From: a bacterium
GTDB taxonomy: Bacteria > Actinomycetota > Acidimicrobiia > Acidimicrobiales > CATQHL01
Length of the DNA stretch: 64,000 nucleotides
Direction: 5' to 3'
NCBI GenBank assembly: GCA_026708055.1
Contig: JAPOVS010000022.1
Coordinates: forward strand, 19,125-83,124
The position numbers were made by a program, and so were the translations under genes. Below are positions 8,066-16,729 of the stretch, one piece after another (position 1 is the stretch's first letter; every line of letters starts with the position of its first letter). The notes below the pieces were generated by a model. It had not been told where the DNA came from and did not search any database. It worked only from the letters and a program-made list of their open reading frames with translations.

Positions 8066-9148
8066 TTACGACGTGGCGCCGGCCAGCGCCTGCTCGCGGT
8101 CGTGGCGGGCCAGGGCCTCGACGATCTCCTCGAGGGCGCCGGCCAGCACCCGGTCCAGCTTGTAGAGGGTGAGCCCGATGCGATGATCCGTGACCCGGTT
8201 CTCCTTGTAGTTGTAGGTGCGGATCTTCTCCGAGCGCCCGCCCCGGCCGATCTGGCTGCGCCGCTGGTCGGAGGCCTCGGCGGCGGCCCGCTCCTGCTCC
8301 AGGCGCAGCAGCCGGGCCCGCAGCACCTGCAGCGCCTTGTTGCGGTTCTGCAACTGGCTCTTCTCGTCCTGCATGCTCACCACCAGGCCGGTCGGCTTGT
8401 GGGTGACCCGCACGGCGGAGTCGGTGGTGTTCACCGACTGGCCGCCGGGACCGGAGGAGCGGAACACGCTGATCTGCAGGTCGGCCTCGTCGATCTGCAC
8501 CTCCACCTCGTCGGCGGTCGGCAGCACCGAAACCGTCGCCGAGGAGGTGTGGATCCGGCCCTGCGACTCGGTCTCGGGCACCCGCTGCACCCGGTGCGGG
8601 CCGCCCTCGAAGCGCAGCCGCCGCCACACGCCGTCGCCGGACACCTCGAAGGCCACGTGGGTGATGCCGCCGAGGTCGGAGGCCTGCGAGCCCAGCACGT
8701 CCACCTTCCAGCCCTGCGCCTCGGCGAAGGCCAGGTACATCTCGAAGAGCTCCCGGGCGAACAGGTTGGCCTCCTCGCCGCCCTCGGCACCGCGGATCTC
8801 CACGATGACGTCCTTGCCCTCGTTGGGGTCGCGCGGCGCCAGCAGGTCGGTGAGCTCGGCCTCGAGGGCGGCGATGCGCTCCTCGGCCTCGGCAGCCTCG
8901 GCCTGCAGCGACTCGGCCTCGGCGGGCGTGGCCTCGCCGAGCAGCTCGACGGCCGCGTCCCGGTCGTCGATCGCCGCCCGCAGGGCGTCGACGCGGTCGG
9001 TGATCTCGCTGAGTTGCTTGTAGCGGCGGGTGACTTGGCGGAAGGCGTTGCGGTCACGCGCCAGGTCGACGCCGGCGAGGCGCGCCTCGATGTCGGCGCG
9101 CTCGACTGCCAGCGCCTGGAAGCGCTCGGAGTGGGGATCGATGCTCAT
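8066..9148 (-). CDS. prfA: peptide chain release factor 1
   Basis: A 360-residue class I release factor recognising UAA and UAG. The stop-codon recognition tripeptide is of the RF1 PxT type ([14 protein letters not shown]), not the SPF of RF2. The catalytic GGQ lies in [16 protein letters not shown], and the C-terminal block [18 protein letters not shown] is conserved. The start was set at ATG 9148 ([13 protein letters not shown]), giving the usual length; the open frame continues upstream through non-coding repeat DNA. prmC follows after a 10-base gap, and PrmC modifies this protein's GGQ glutamine. Confidence 0.96.
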   Translation of the reverse strand: MSIDPHSERFQALAVERADIEARLAGVDLARDRNAFRQVTRRYKQLSEITDRVDALRAAIDDRDAAVELLGEATPAEAESLQAEAAEAEERIAALEAELTDLLAPRDPNEGKDVIVEIRGAEGGEEANLFARELFEMYLAFAEAQGWKVDVLGSQASDLGGITHVAFEVSGDGVWRRLRFEGGPHRVQRVPETESQGRIHTSSATVSVLPTADEVEVQIDEADLQISVFRSSGPGGQSVNTTDSAVRVTHKPTGLVVSMQDEKSQLQNRNKALQVLRARLLRLEQERAAAEASDQRRSQIGRGGRSEKIRTYNYKENRVTDHRIGLTLYKLDRVLAGALEEIVEALARHDREQALAGATS

Positions 9149-9283
9149 CGGCTCACGGATCCCCTGCACAGGACCGCCCGCGCGACTGGACCTTGGACTG
9201 CGGCCTACGCCCGAACGATGGAACCCGGTCAGACTCCCCGCCAGCACGTTCGCCCCGCACAGCCACTCGACCCCCGGCACTGG

Positions 9284-9303
9284 ATTCCGGCCTTCGCCGG
9301 AAT
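9284..9303. repeat. dispersed palindromic repeat A, copy 1
   Basis: A perfect 8-base palindrome pair, ATTCCGGC cttc GCCGGAAT, flanked by CTGG and GACG. The same element occurs at 35845-35864 in the opposite orientation and, in a longer form, inside thrC at 14469-14512. It lies in the 278-base gap between prfA and the L31 gene, which otherwise shows no gene. Confidence 0.75.
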
Positions 9304-9426
9304 GACGATAGAGGGGGCCGGAACGCCGAGAGAGGCACCCGCTGTCGCAGGGCGCTGATTCCCGGGCTCCACTGGGATGATGGGGGAACGGCGGGCCCGG
9401 TGTGGAGGTGGTTCGCCGGCACTCCC

Positions 9427-9681
9427 CTATTGGCGGTCGCGCCTGCCGTAGCGCCGCTCGAAGCGCTCGACCCGCCCGGCGGTGTCGACGATGGTCATCG
9501 TGCCGGTGAAGAACGGGTGGCTGGCGCTGGAGATCTCCACCTTCGCCAGGGGATAGGTGTTGCCGTCGGTCCACTCCACGGTGTCGGCGGTGGCGATGGT
9601 GGACCGGGTCAGGAACATCTCCCCCGAGGACGTGTCCTGGAACACGACCGCGCGGTATTCGGGATGGATGTCGGGTTTCAT
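9427..9681 (-). CDS. rpmE: 50S ribosomal protein L31, type B (zinc-free form)
   Basis: An 84-residue protein starting [20 protein letters not shown] with [25 protein letters not shown], the pattern of type B L31. It lacks the CxxC zinc-binding cysteines of the classical L31, so it is the C-minus form that replaces the zinc form when zinc is scarce in many bacteria. Here it occupies the rho-rpmE-prfA position, which suggests it may be the constitutive copy. There is a 30-base gap to rho upstream. Confidence 0.93.
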   Translation of the reverse strand: MKPDIHPEYRAVVFQDTSSGEMFLTRSTIATADTVEWTDGNTYPLAKVEISSASHPFFTGTMTIVDTAGRVERFERRYGRRDRQ

Positions 9682-9711
9682 GCGCTCGGCTCCTCTCTGC
9701 GGGCGGTCCGC

Positions 9712-11646
9712 TCAGCCGCCCATCGGCCCGCGGGCCACTTCCTCCAGGAAAGCGTCGTTGTCGGGGAACGTCTTCAGCCGGTCTATCAGCAGTTCCAGCC
9801 CGGCGGCACCGTTGCCGTGATCGCTGGCGAGGCCCGACAGCACCCGGCGCAGCTTCCAGACCTGCTGCAGCTGCTTGCGCTCGAACAGCAACTCCTCGTG
9901 GCGGGTGGAGCTGGCGTCCACGTCGATGGCGGGATAGATGCGGCGCTCGGCGGTGCGCCGGTCGAGCCGCAACTCCATGTTGCCGGTGCCCTTGAACTCC
10001 TCGAAGATGACCTCGTCCATCTTGGAGCCGGTCTCCACCAGCGCCGTGGCCAGGATGGTGAGCGAGCCGCCCTCCTCCATGTTGCGGGCCGCGCCGAAGA
10101 ACTTCTTGGGCGGGTACAGCGCCCCGGAGTCCACACCACCGGACATGATGCGGCCCGTGGCCGGCGCCGCCAGGTTGTAGGCCCGGGCCAGGCGGGTGAT
10201 GCCGTCGAGCATGATGACCACGTCCTCGCCGGCCTCGGTCATGCGCTTGGCGCGCTCGATGGTGAGCTCGGCCACGTGGGTGTGCTCCTCGGCGGGGCGG
10301 TCGAAGGTGGAGGCGGCCACCTCGCCGCGCATCAGCCAGCGGCGCATGTCGGTGACCTCTTCGGGCCGCTCGTCCACGAGCAGCACAATGAGGCGGACCT
10401 CCGGGTTGTTGACCTCGATGGAGCGGGCGATCTCCTTCATGATCGTGGTCTTGCCGGCCTTGGGCGGCGAGACGATGAGGCCGCGCTGGCCCTTGCCGAT
10501 CGGCGAGATGAGGTCGATGATGCGGGTGGTCATGTTGCCCCGGTCGGCGGCGCGCTCGAGGCGCAGCTTCTCGTCGGGGAACAGCGGCGTGAGGTCCTCG
10601 AAGTTGGGGCGCTTCCGGGACTCCTCGGGAGGCTTGCCGTTGATGGTGTCGAGGCGCAGCAGTGCGGGGTTCTTCTCGCTGCGGTTGGCGGGGCGGGAGC
10701 CGCCGCTGACGTGGTCGCCCCTGCGGAGGCCGAACTGGCGCACCTGCTTGACCGACACGTAGACGTCCTCGCGGCTGGGCAGGTGGCCGTTCAGGCGCAG
10801 GAAGCCGTAGCCCTCGTCGCGCAGGTCGAGGTAGCCGGACACCTCCACCGGCTCGCCCTCCCAGGGCTCCTCCTCGACCCGGCCGCGGCCCCGGCGTCGA
10901 CGCCGGTTGCCGTACTCGGTGCCGCCGTCCTCCCAGCGGCCCCGCTCGCCGTCGGAGCGTTCGGAACGCTCGGCCGTGGCCGTCCCCGAGCGGCCCTCGC
11001 CGCCCTGACCCCGCTCACGGCGCTCGCCACCCTCGCCGCCCTGACCCCGCTCACGGCGCTCGCCACCCTCGCCGCCCTGACCCCGCTCACGGCGCTCGCC
11101 GGCGTCGCGGCGCTCGCCACCCTCGCGGCGCTGACCGCCCTCGCGGCGCTCGGCGGATCCGCGTTGCTCGGCGGATCCGGGTCGGGATGCGGGGGCCGTG
11201 CGGCCCTCGGTGCGCTCGCCGGCCTCGGCGGCGTCAGCCACCTCGGTTGCGGACTCCAACCCGTTGGAGGACTCGGGAGTGGCGACAGCGGTGTCCGCGC
11301 CATCGTCCGACTCGGCGCCGTCTGCGGCGGCGATCTCCGGAGGGGCCTCGGTGGACACAGCGCCGGCGCCATCGCCGGCCGCGGTCGCCGTCGCAACAGC
11401 GGTGGCCGCGGGCGCGGCACTCTCTCCCTTGGCTGCCTGCTCGGTGGCGGCGCCGAAGCCCGCCAGCTCCACGATCAGATCGACCAACTCGGCCTTCTTG
11501 CTCCGCGATGAGGGTCTCCCACCCATCGCCGTGGCGATGTCGATCAGTTCGGCGCGGCTCTTGGCCTCGAACAGACTGCGTTGCGAATCGACGGTCTCGG
11601 TGCTCACCTCAACCTCACTTCCACAGGCCGGCTCAGTCACCGGCAC
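9712..11646 (-). CDS. rho: transcription termination factor Rho
   Basis: A 644-residue hexameric RNA-dependent ATPase. Order: Rho N-terminal SAP-like helices (about 25-65); an extended acidic then Arg/Gly/Glu-rich insertion (about 70-265), typical of actinobacterial Rho and including three perfect 12-residue repeats; the cold-shock RNA-binding domain ([27 protein letters not shown]); then the ATPase with Walker [24 protein letters not shown] (Walker B/catalytic Glu), and the Q/R loops ([18 protein letters not shown]). The usual position downstream of the thr genes is kept. The C-terminus is complete. Confidence 0.97.
   Translation of the reverse strand: MPVTEPACGSEVEVSTETVDSQRSLFEAKSRAELIDIATAMGGRPSSRSKKAELVDLIVELAGFGAATEQAAKGESAAPAATAVATATAAGDGAGAVSTEAPPEIAAADGAESDDGADTAVATPESSNGLESATEVADAAEAGERTEGRTAPASRPGSAEQRGSAERREGGQRREGGERRDAGERRERGQGGEGGERRERGQGGEGGERRERGQGGEGRSGTATAERSERSDGERGRWEDGGTEYGNRRRRRGRGRVEEEPWEGEPVEVSGYLDLRDEGYGFLRLNGHLPSREDVYVSVKQVRQFGLRRGDHVSGGSRPANRSEKNPALLRLDTINGKPPEESRKRPNFEDLTPLFPDEKLRLERAADRGNMTTRIIDLISPIGKGQRGLIVSPPKAGKTTIMKEIARSIEVNNPEVRLIVLLVDERPEEVTDMRRWLMRGEVAASTFDRPAEEHTHVAELTIERAKRMTEAGEDVVIMLDGITRLARAYNLAAPATGRIMSGGVDSGALYPPKKFFGAARNMEEGGSLTILATALVETGSKMDEVIFEEFKGTGNMELRLDRRTAERRIYPAIDVDASSTRHEELLFERKQLQQVWKLRRVLSGLASDHGNGAAGLELLIDRLKTFPDNDAFLEEVARGPMGG
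10995..11100 (-). repeat. 36-base tandem repeat in rho
   Basis: Three back-to-back copies of a 36-base unit starting at 10995, 11031 and 11067, the first two perfect and the third diverging in its last bases. They encode three copies of a Gly/Arg/Glu/Gln 12-mer in the disordered RNA-binding insertion of Rho. The frame is preserved, and copy number may vary between strains. Confidence 0.85.
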
Positions 11647-11850
11647 GGTTTTGCGTCCACATCAGAACTTGGGACGGAGAACCCCTGCGCAACCATTCCC
11701 GATGGCTGCTCGCGGTGCGTGCAAGATGCACCCACAAGCTTTCGGGGCACTCACAGAGCCCTCGGTCTGCGACTTGCCTGCCGAAGGCAACTTCAAGGGT
11801 AACCGCAGGCACAGAGGGCGACAACCCCCGGGGCCAGCTCCCGGTGGCCG

Positions 11851-12993
11851 TCAGGGCCGCAGCAACTCCCCCATCAGGCGGTGGCCGGGCACCACCGGTG
11901 CGTCCGCCGTCGCCGACTCGGTGTAGGAACCGCCGGCCCCCCCGGCGCGTGAATCCACCAGCAGGTACGGCACCGGGTCGGCGGTGTGGGTCCGCAACTC
12001 CAGCGGCGTGGCGTGGTCGGGCAGCAGCAGCAGTCGCCACGGACCGAGCTCGTCGAGCCCCGCCACCAGGTCGCGGAGGATGCGCCGGTCCCAGTTCTCG
12101 AGGCTCTTGACCTTCTCGTCCACGTCGCCGGCGTGGCCTGCCTCATCGCTGGCCTCGACGTGGAGCACGAACAGGTCGGCACCGGCCTCGAGGCCCGCCA
12201 GGACGGCATCGCGCTTGCCCTCGTAGTTCGTGTCGTACCAGGCGGTGGCACCCGGGACCGACACCACCTCCATGCCGGTGAGCACCCCCAGGCCACGGAC
12301 CAGGTCGACCGCGCTGACCAGGCCGGCGGCCTTGCCGTAGCGGTCGGCGAAGGAAGGCATCTGCGGCGACGTGCCCTGGCCCCAGAACCAGACCTGCGTG
12401 GCCTCGATGTCGAAACGGGCCAGCACGTCGCGGGAGGCGTCCATGAGGGCCTGCAGGCGGGGGGCCGCCGGGCCGGTGGGCCACACCGCCGGCTGCCCGC
12501 TGATGTCGTGGGGCGGGGTGCAGTCGGCCTCGGCCCAGACGGCGGGCGCCACCATGATGTTCCGGTACTGCACGCCGGCGTGGAAGGCCACCTCGCCGCC
12601 CAACTCCTCCTGCAGGGCGCCGATCACCTCGGCGGCGGCGGCGCTGGGGGGATGCCCGCCGGCGAAGTCCAGCATCGTGCCGTCGCCGGAGAGGGTGACG
12701 AGATTGCAGCGGTACGCCACCTCGCCGGGGGCGAGGGGCACGCCCATGGCGGCGGCCTCGATGGACGCCCGACCGTTGTGGTACAGCGCAGGGTCGTAGC
12801 CCAGGATCGACATGTTGCCGACATCGCTGCCCGCCGGCAGGCCCTCGGGGATCACGCGGGCACGCCCCAGTGTGCCCCGGGCCGCCAGGCGCGCCAGCGT
12901 CGGCATGTGCGCCACCTCGAGCGGGGTGCGGCCCTCCAGGGCGGGCACCGGCTCGTCGGCGCAGCCGTCGGGAATGCAAACCACGTACTTCAC
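11851..12993 (-). CDS. ApgM-like alkaline phosphatase-superfamily enzyme, probable homoserine kinase
   Basis: A 380-residue protein of the cofactor-independent phosphoglycerate mutase (ApgM) family. It starts at GTG 12993 (VKYVVCIPDGCADEPV) and carries GNMSILGYDP (the metal-binding/nucleophile Ser region), EASDEAGHAGDVDEKVKSLE and LLLPDHATPLELRTHT, which supply the other metal ligands. It lies directly after thrC, in the position of thrB in the Mycobacterium order, and no GHMP-type thrB is present. In SEED-style analyses and experiments on some bacteria, ApgM homologues next to hom/thrC act as homoserine kinase (ThrB3). I therefore favour homoserine kinase over phosphoglycerate mutase. The assignment rests on context. 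Confidence 0.85.
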   Translation of the reverse strand: MKYVVCIPDGCADEPVPALEGRTPLEVAHMPTLARLAARGTLGRARVIPEGLPAGSDVGNMSILGYDPALYHNGRASIEAAAMGVPLAPGEVAYRCNLVTLSGDGTMLDFAGGHPPSAAAAEVIGALQEELGGEVAFHAGVQYRNIMVAPAVWAEADCTPPHDISGQPAVWPTGPAAPRLQALMDASRDVLARFDIEATQVWFWGQGTSPQMPSFADRYGKAAGLVSAVDLVRGLGVLTGMEVVSVPGATAWYDTNYEGKRDAVLAGLEAGADLFVLHVEASDEAGHAGDVDEKVKSLENWDRRILRDLVAGLDELGPWRLLLLPDHATPLELRTHTADPVPYLLVDSRAGGAGGSYTESATADAPVVPGHRLMGELLRP

Positions 12994-13007
12994 GCCCGGC
13001 CCCCTGC

Positions 13008-14657
13008 TCAGCGGTCGCCGGCGACACGGGTGTGCGCCGCCACGAAACGCTGCACCCCCGCCAGGTCGTTGTCCAACTCGACGCAGCGCTCGGGCCGCTC
13101 GCCCAGGTCGGCGAGGTGCTCGGGAAGCTCGGGGCGGCGCCCGCAGGCTCGCGCCACGGCGTCGGGGAACTTGGCCGGATGCGCCGTGGCCAGCACTACC
13201 AGCGGGACCTCCGGGTCGCGCCGGGCGGTCGTTGCCGCGCCCACACCCACCGCGGTGTGCGGATCGATCATCATCCCGGTGCGGTCGTAGGTGTCGCCGA
13301 TGACCGCCAGCGTCTGCGCCTCGCCGACCCGGGCCCCCGACCAGAGGGGAGACAGCCCGGCGGCCGGACCCGGCGGCAGCTCGGCCTCGCCGGCGGCACG
13401 GAAGCCCTCCAGCAACGCGGCGGTGGCGGCACCGTCGCGGCCGTTCAACTCGAACAGCAGCCGCTCCAGGTTGGACGACACCTGGATGTCCATGCTCGGC
13501 GACATGGTGGGCATCACCCGGCGGATCTCCAGGCGGGCCGAGTCGAAGAAACGGGTGAGGATGTCGTTGACGTTGCTGCCGACCACGAACTGCTCCACGC
13601 CGAGGCCCATGCGGTGCGCCGCGTACCCGGCGTACACGTTGCCGAAATTGCCGGTCGGCACGGCGAAGCTCACCGGCCGGGCGGCCCCCGCGCCGGCGAG
13701 GGCCCGGGCCGCCACCACGTAGTAGACGATCTGGGCCATGACCCTGGCGAAGTTGATGGAGTTCACCGCCGCCAGCCGGTGCCGGCCGCGGAAGGCCTCG
13801 TCGGCGAACATGGCCTTCACCAGGTCCTGGCAGTCGTCGAAGCTGCCGTCGAGGGCGATGTTGTGCACGTTGGCGGAGGGCACCGTGGTCATCTGGCGGC
13901 GCTGCACCTCCGAGACGCGGCCGCGCGGGTGCAGCACGAAGATGTCGAGAGAGTCGCGGTCGCGGCACGCCTCGATGGCGGCCGAGCCGGTGTCGCCCGA
14001 GGTTGCCCCCACGATGGTGACCCGCTCGCCGCGCCGGGCCAGCTCGTGGTCGAACAGCCTGCCCACCAGCTGCAGGGCGATGTCCTTGAACGCCAGCGTG
14101 GGCCCGTGGAACAGCTCCATGAGCCAGAGGCCCTCGCCCTCGTCGAGGGGGACGAGGGGGGCCACGTCGGGATGCTCGAACGTGGCGTAGGCCTCGGCGG
14201 TGAGCTGCTCGAAGGCCTGCCTGTCGATCTGGCCTGCCACGAACGGCCACATGACCTCGACGGCGGTCTGGGCGTAGTCGGACAGCGGGCGTCCGGGTGG
14301 GGACGCCGGTGGCGCTCCGGCGGCCTCTGAAAATGGCACGCCTGCGCTAGCCACCGGCATCCCCACCCCCAGTTGGTTATCACCATCGGCAGCGGTGCCG
14401 GTGGCCGTCGGCGGATCGTCTGGCGAAATCGATCCGGCGCCGGCCCCCCGCACCCCCGCCACTCCGTCATTCCGGCGAAGAGCCTGCCCCGGACTCGATC
14501 CGGGGCCGGAATCTAGAGTGCTGCCATGACGCACGGCCAGGGTGGGCCAAGTCGCCGGCACGTAGAGACCGCCGTCGGTTGCGAGGCCAGCGAGCAGGAC
14601 GTCGGCGAAGGCCAGTTCGGGGGCTCGGCCGCGGGTGGAGACGTAGCTGAGGCTCAT
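13008..14657 (-). CDS. thrC: threonine synthase with a repeat-derived insertion
   Basis: A PLP enzyme converting O-phosphohomoserine to threonine. The N-terminus YVSTRGRAPELAFADVLLAGLATDGGLYVPATWP is canonical. The core resumes at YAQTAVEVMWPFV and continues with the PLP lysine in HGPTLAFKDIALQL (about K191), GATSGDTGSAAIEACRD and SINFARVMAQIVYYVVAA. At 549 residues it is about 80 longer than normal, because residues about 41-124 (14286-14537) are an insertion containing repeat A and repeat B. The ATG overlaps the hom stop (ATGA). The frame is intact, so the gene is probably functional. Confidence 0.95.
   Translation of the reverse strand: MSLSYVSTRGRAPELAFADVLLAGLATDGGLYVPATWPTLAVRHGSTLDSGPGSSPGQALRRNDGVAGVRGAGAGSISPDDPPTATGTAADGDNQLGVGMPVASAGVPFSEAAGAPPASPPGRPLSDYAQTAVEVMWPFVAGQIDRQAFEQLTAEAYATFEHPDVAPLVPLDEGEGLWLMELFHGPTLAFKDIALQLVGRLFDHELARRGERVTIVGATSGDTGSAAIEACRDRDSLDIFVLHPRGRVSEVQRRQMTTVPSANVHNIALDGSFDDCQDLVKAMFADEAFRGRHRLAAVNSINFARVMAQIVYYVVAARALAGAGAARPVSFAVPTGNFGNVYAGYAAHRMGLGVEQFVVGSNVNDILTRFFDSARLEIRRVMPTMSPSMDIQVSSNLERLLFELNGRDGAATAALLEGFRAAGEAELPPGPAAGLSPLWSGARVGEAQTLAVIGDTYDRTGMMIDPHTAVGVGAATTARRDPEVPLVVLATAHPAKFPDAVARACGRRPELPEHLADLGERPERCVELDNDLAGVQRFVAAHTRVAGDR
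14295..14352 (+). repeat. dispersed repeat B, copy 2 (inside thrC)
   Basis: Matches the reverse complement of 4477-4527. Here it is translated as part of the thrC insertion (residues including FSEAAGAPPASP). It lies about 110 bases from repeat A within the same insertion. Confidence 0.75.
14469..14512. repeat. dispersed palindromic repeat A, copy 3 (inside thrC)
   Basis: A nested palindrome: outer arms ATTCCGGC (14469-14476) and GCCGGAAT (14505-14512), inner arms CCCCGGA (14487-14493) and TCCGGGG (14499-14505). The flanking GTC and TCTAGAG resemble the other copies. It is read through in frame as part of ThrC (STLDSG ... ALRRNDG). Confidence 0.8.
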
Positions 14658-16102
14658 TCGTCGGCGATGACCCGCAGCACGCTGCCCACCTGCCGGACCG
14701 CTTCGAGGTGGCGCAGGTCGTCGAGCGTCGCCCGCATGTCGCTCTCGCAGGCCACGTGAGTGATGAAGATGATGCGGGCCTCCTCGCCGAGGCCCTCCTG
14801 GGTCATGGAGCGGATCGACACGCCGTGTTGGCCGAACACCCCGGCCACCGCGGCCAGCACGCCCGGCCGGTCGATCACCTCCAGCGCCAGGTAGTAGGCG
14901 GTGCGGAGCTCGCCGATGGGGTGGATGCGGGCGGGCGCCATGGGCGGCGGGCCGCCCGCGGCGCCGCGGCGGAGGTTGGCGGCGGCGTCGATGAGGTCGC
15001 CGAGGACCGCCGAGGCGGTGGGGCGGCCGCCGGCGCCGCGGCCGTAGAGCATCAACTCGCCGGAAGCCTCGCCCTCCACGAACACGGCGTTGAAGCTGTC
15101 GCGCACCGACGCCAGCGGATGGTCCTCCGGCACCATCGCCGGATGCACCCGCACCGCGATCGTCGGGACCGGGGGGCCCGAGGCGCTGCTCTGCTCCTCG
15201 GTGCGGGGCGAAGAGTCGTCGCAGCCCGGCCCCCCGACCCCGCCCCCTCCCTTCGCCGCCTCAGCCGGGTGGGTCTCCTCAGCGTCGACGCGTTCAGCGA
15301 TGGCCAGGAGCTTGATGACGTGGCCCAAGCGGCGGGCGAAGGTGATGTCGTCGGCGCTGAGGGTGGAGATTCCCTCGCAGTGCACGTCGGCCGCGGTCAC
15401 CTCGGCGCCGAAAGCGACGGCGGCCATGATGGCGGCCTTGGCGGCGGCGTCGTGGCCCTCCACATCCGCGCGGGGATCGGCCTCGGCGTAGCCCAACGCC
15501 TGGGCCTCGGCCAGGGCGTCGAGGTAGCTGGAACCGCCCGTCGTCATGCGGCTCAGGATGTAGTTGGTGGTGCCGTTGACGATGCCCATGATGCGGCGCA
15601 CCGACTCGCCCGCCAGGGACTCCCGCAGCGCCCGCACCAGCGGGATGGCCCCGCCCACCGCCGCCTCGAACAGCAGATCCACGCTGGCGGCGCGGGCCGC
15701 GGCGAACAGTTCGGCGCCGTGGTCGGCGATGACCTCCTTGTTGGCCGTGACCACGGGCTTGCCGGCAGCCAGCGCCGCCAGCAGCAACTCCCGGGCCGGC
15801 TCGATGCCGCCGATGAGCTCCACCACCACGTCGGTGTCGGGGCGCGCCACCACCGCTGCGGCGTCGCCGGTCAGCAGCTCGGCCGCCACACCCGGTCGGG
15901 ATCGCTCCGGCGAGCGCACCGCCACGGCGACCGGCACGAGCTCGGTGCCGCAGCGGGCGGCGATCTCGGCCCGCCGCTCGTCCAGCAGCCCCACCAGCGC
16001 GGCGCCGACCGTGCCGCCGCCCAAGATGCCCACGCCGATTCGCACCGGAGCAGAGGAAGCCGCGGGCGCGGCACCGGACCCAGCAGAAGAGGGAGCAACC
16101 AT
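14654..16102 (-). CDS. hom: homoserine dehydrogenase with inserted segment
   Basis: A 482-residue enzyme reducing aspartate semialdehyde to homoserine, the branch point to Thr and Met. It shows the NAD(P)-binding block VGILGGGTVG (near residue 25), VVTANKEVIADHG, the catalytic domain GIVNGTTNYILSRM and LGYAEADPRADVEGHDAAAK, the block HPAMVPEDHPLASV, and a C-terminal ACT domain (LALEVIDRPGVLAAVAGVFGQHGVSIRSM). ATG 16102 was chosen because the next upstream start adds only low-complexity residues. A 35-40 residue Gly/Ser/Pro insertion between AIAER and IAVRVHP contains repeat D (15212-15250). It is the first gene of the hom-thrC-apgM unit. Confidence 0.95.
   Translation of the reverse strand: MVAPSSAGSGAAPAASSAPVRIGVGILGGGTVGAALVGLLDERRAEIAARCGTELVPVAVAVRSPERSRPGVAAELLTGDAAAVVARPDTDVVVELIGGIEPARELLLAALAAGKPVVTANKEVIADHGAELFAAARAASVDLLFEAAVGGAIPLVRALRESLAGESVRRIMGIVNGTTNYILSRMTTGGSSYLDALAEAQALGYAEADPRADVEGHDAAAKAAIMAAVAFGAEVTAADVHCEGISTLSADDITFARRLGHVIKLLAIAERVDAEETHPAEAAKGGGGVGGPGCDDSSPRTEEQSSASGPPVPTIAVRVHPAMVPEDHPLASVRDSFNAVFVEGEASGELMLYGRGAGGRPTASAVLGDLIDAAANLRRGAAGGPPPMAPARIHPIGELRTAYYLALEVIDRPGVLAAVAGVFGQHGVSIRSMTQEGLGEEARIIFITHVACESDMRATLDDLRHLEAVRQVGSVLRVIADE
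15212..15250 (-). repeat. dispersed repeat D, copy 2 (inside hom)
   Basis: A 39-base block whose reverse complement matches 7583-7620 inside prmC (36 of 39 positions by eye). It encodes the Gly-rich part of the Hom insertion, while the prmC copy is read from the other strand and gives Pro/Ala-rich sequence. Confidence 0.7.
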
Positions 16103-16240
16103 CCCGCTCACGCTACCGGCGCAGCCGCCCACCGCCCGCCGCAGATCCAGCCTCCGGCTGGACAGACCGGACAACAATCTCCACGAGCCGCCAAGCTGCT
16201 CGGCAGCACGTTCAGATCCTGAGGCAAGCTTCCGCGGGCT

Positions 16241-16729
16241 CTACCCGAATCTCGCCCCCAAGTTGCGCATCATCTCGAAAGTGTCCTCGTAGGGCACTTC
16301 GAGGTGACTGCAAGCATCAGGGATCTTGACCTTCTTCCGACTTGCACCAGCCAGCGTTTCCAGAGTCACGATCGTCGCACCAACGGCCGCCGCGGCACCC
16401 ACGAGAAATGGATCAGCGCAGCTCATGAAGTCCTCGACCACATGTTCGCGATACCCCTCGCCGCGAGCCCAATCTCCCAGGTCGGAGACATGTCCCGCTA
16501 CCTCCGAGGAGGCGGAGCTCACATGGAACAGGAGTTCGCGCCGGCTGCCGACCCAGTGGGCCAGTTCGTCGCCTCCATCCTTGAGTTCCTGGTACACGAG
16601 GTCGGTTGACGCCAGCACCCCGGCGGTCGCCCGACCCTCCAGCCACGTCCAGAACGCAGGCACCAGATCGAATCCGTAGTATGTGTTCTTCGCCGTTATG
16701 AACACGTTGGCATCAAGCAGGCGGAGCAC
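16241..16729 (-). CDS. DUF4411 family PIN-like protein (putative toxin)
   Basis: A 162-residue protein starting at GTG 16729 with LRLLDANVFITAKNTYYGFDLVPAFWTWL, the signature of DUF4411, a PIN-domain branch. The acidic residues D6, E49, D103 (CADPFLV) and the TIVTLET strand fit the PIN nuclease active site. PIN toxins cleave RNA. Its start overlaps the stop of the Xre/ImmA gene by one base, so the two form a translationally coupled pair resembling a toxin-antitoxin module. Confidence 0.85.
   Translation of the reverse strand: MLRLLDANVFITAKNTYYGFDLVPAFWTWLEGRATAGVLASTDLVYQELKDGGDELAHWVGSRRELLFHVSSASSEVAGHVSDLGDWARGEGYREHVVEDFMSCADPFLVGAAAAVGATIVTLETLAGASRKKVKIPDACSHLEVPYEDTFEMMRNLGARFG

Noticed and set aside
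10995..11100. Tandem 36-base repeats as a CRISPR array
   Set aside because: Units are directly adjacent with no spacers and lie inside the rho coding frame.
14654..16177. Longer hom start at 16177
   Set aside because: The extra 25 residues are not conserved and lack a ribosome binding site; ATG 16102 is adequate.
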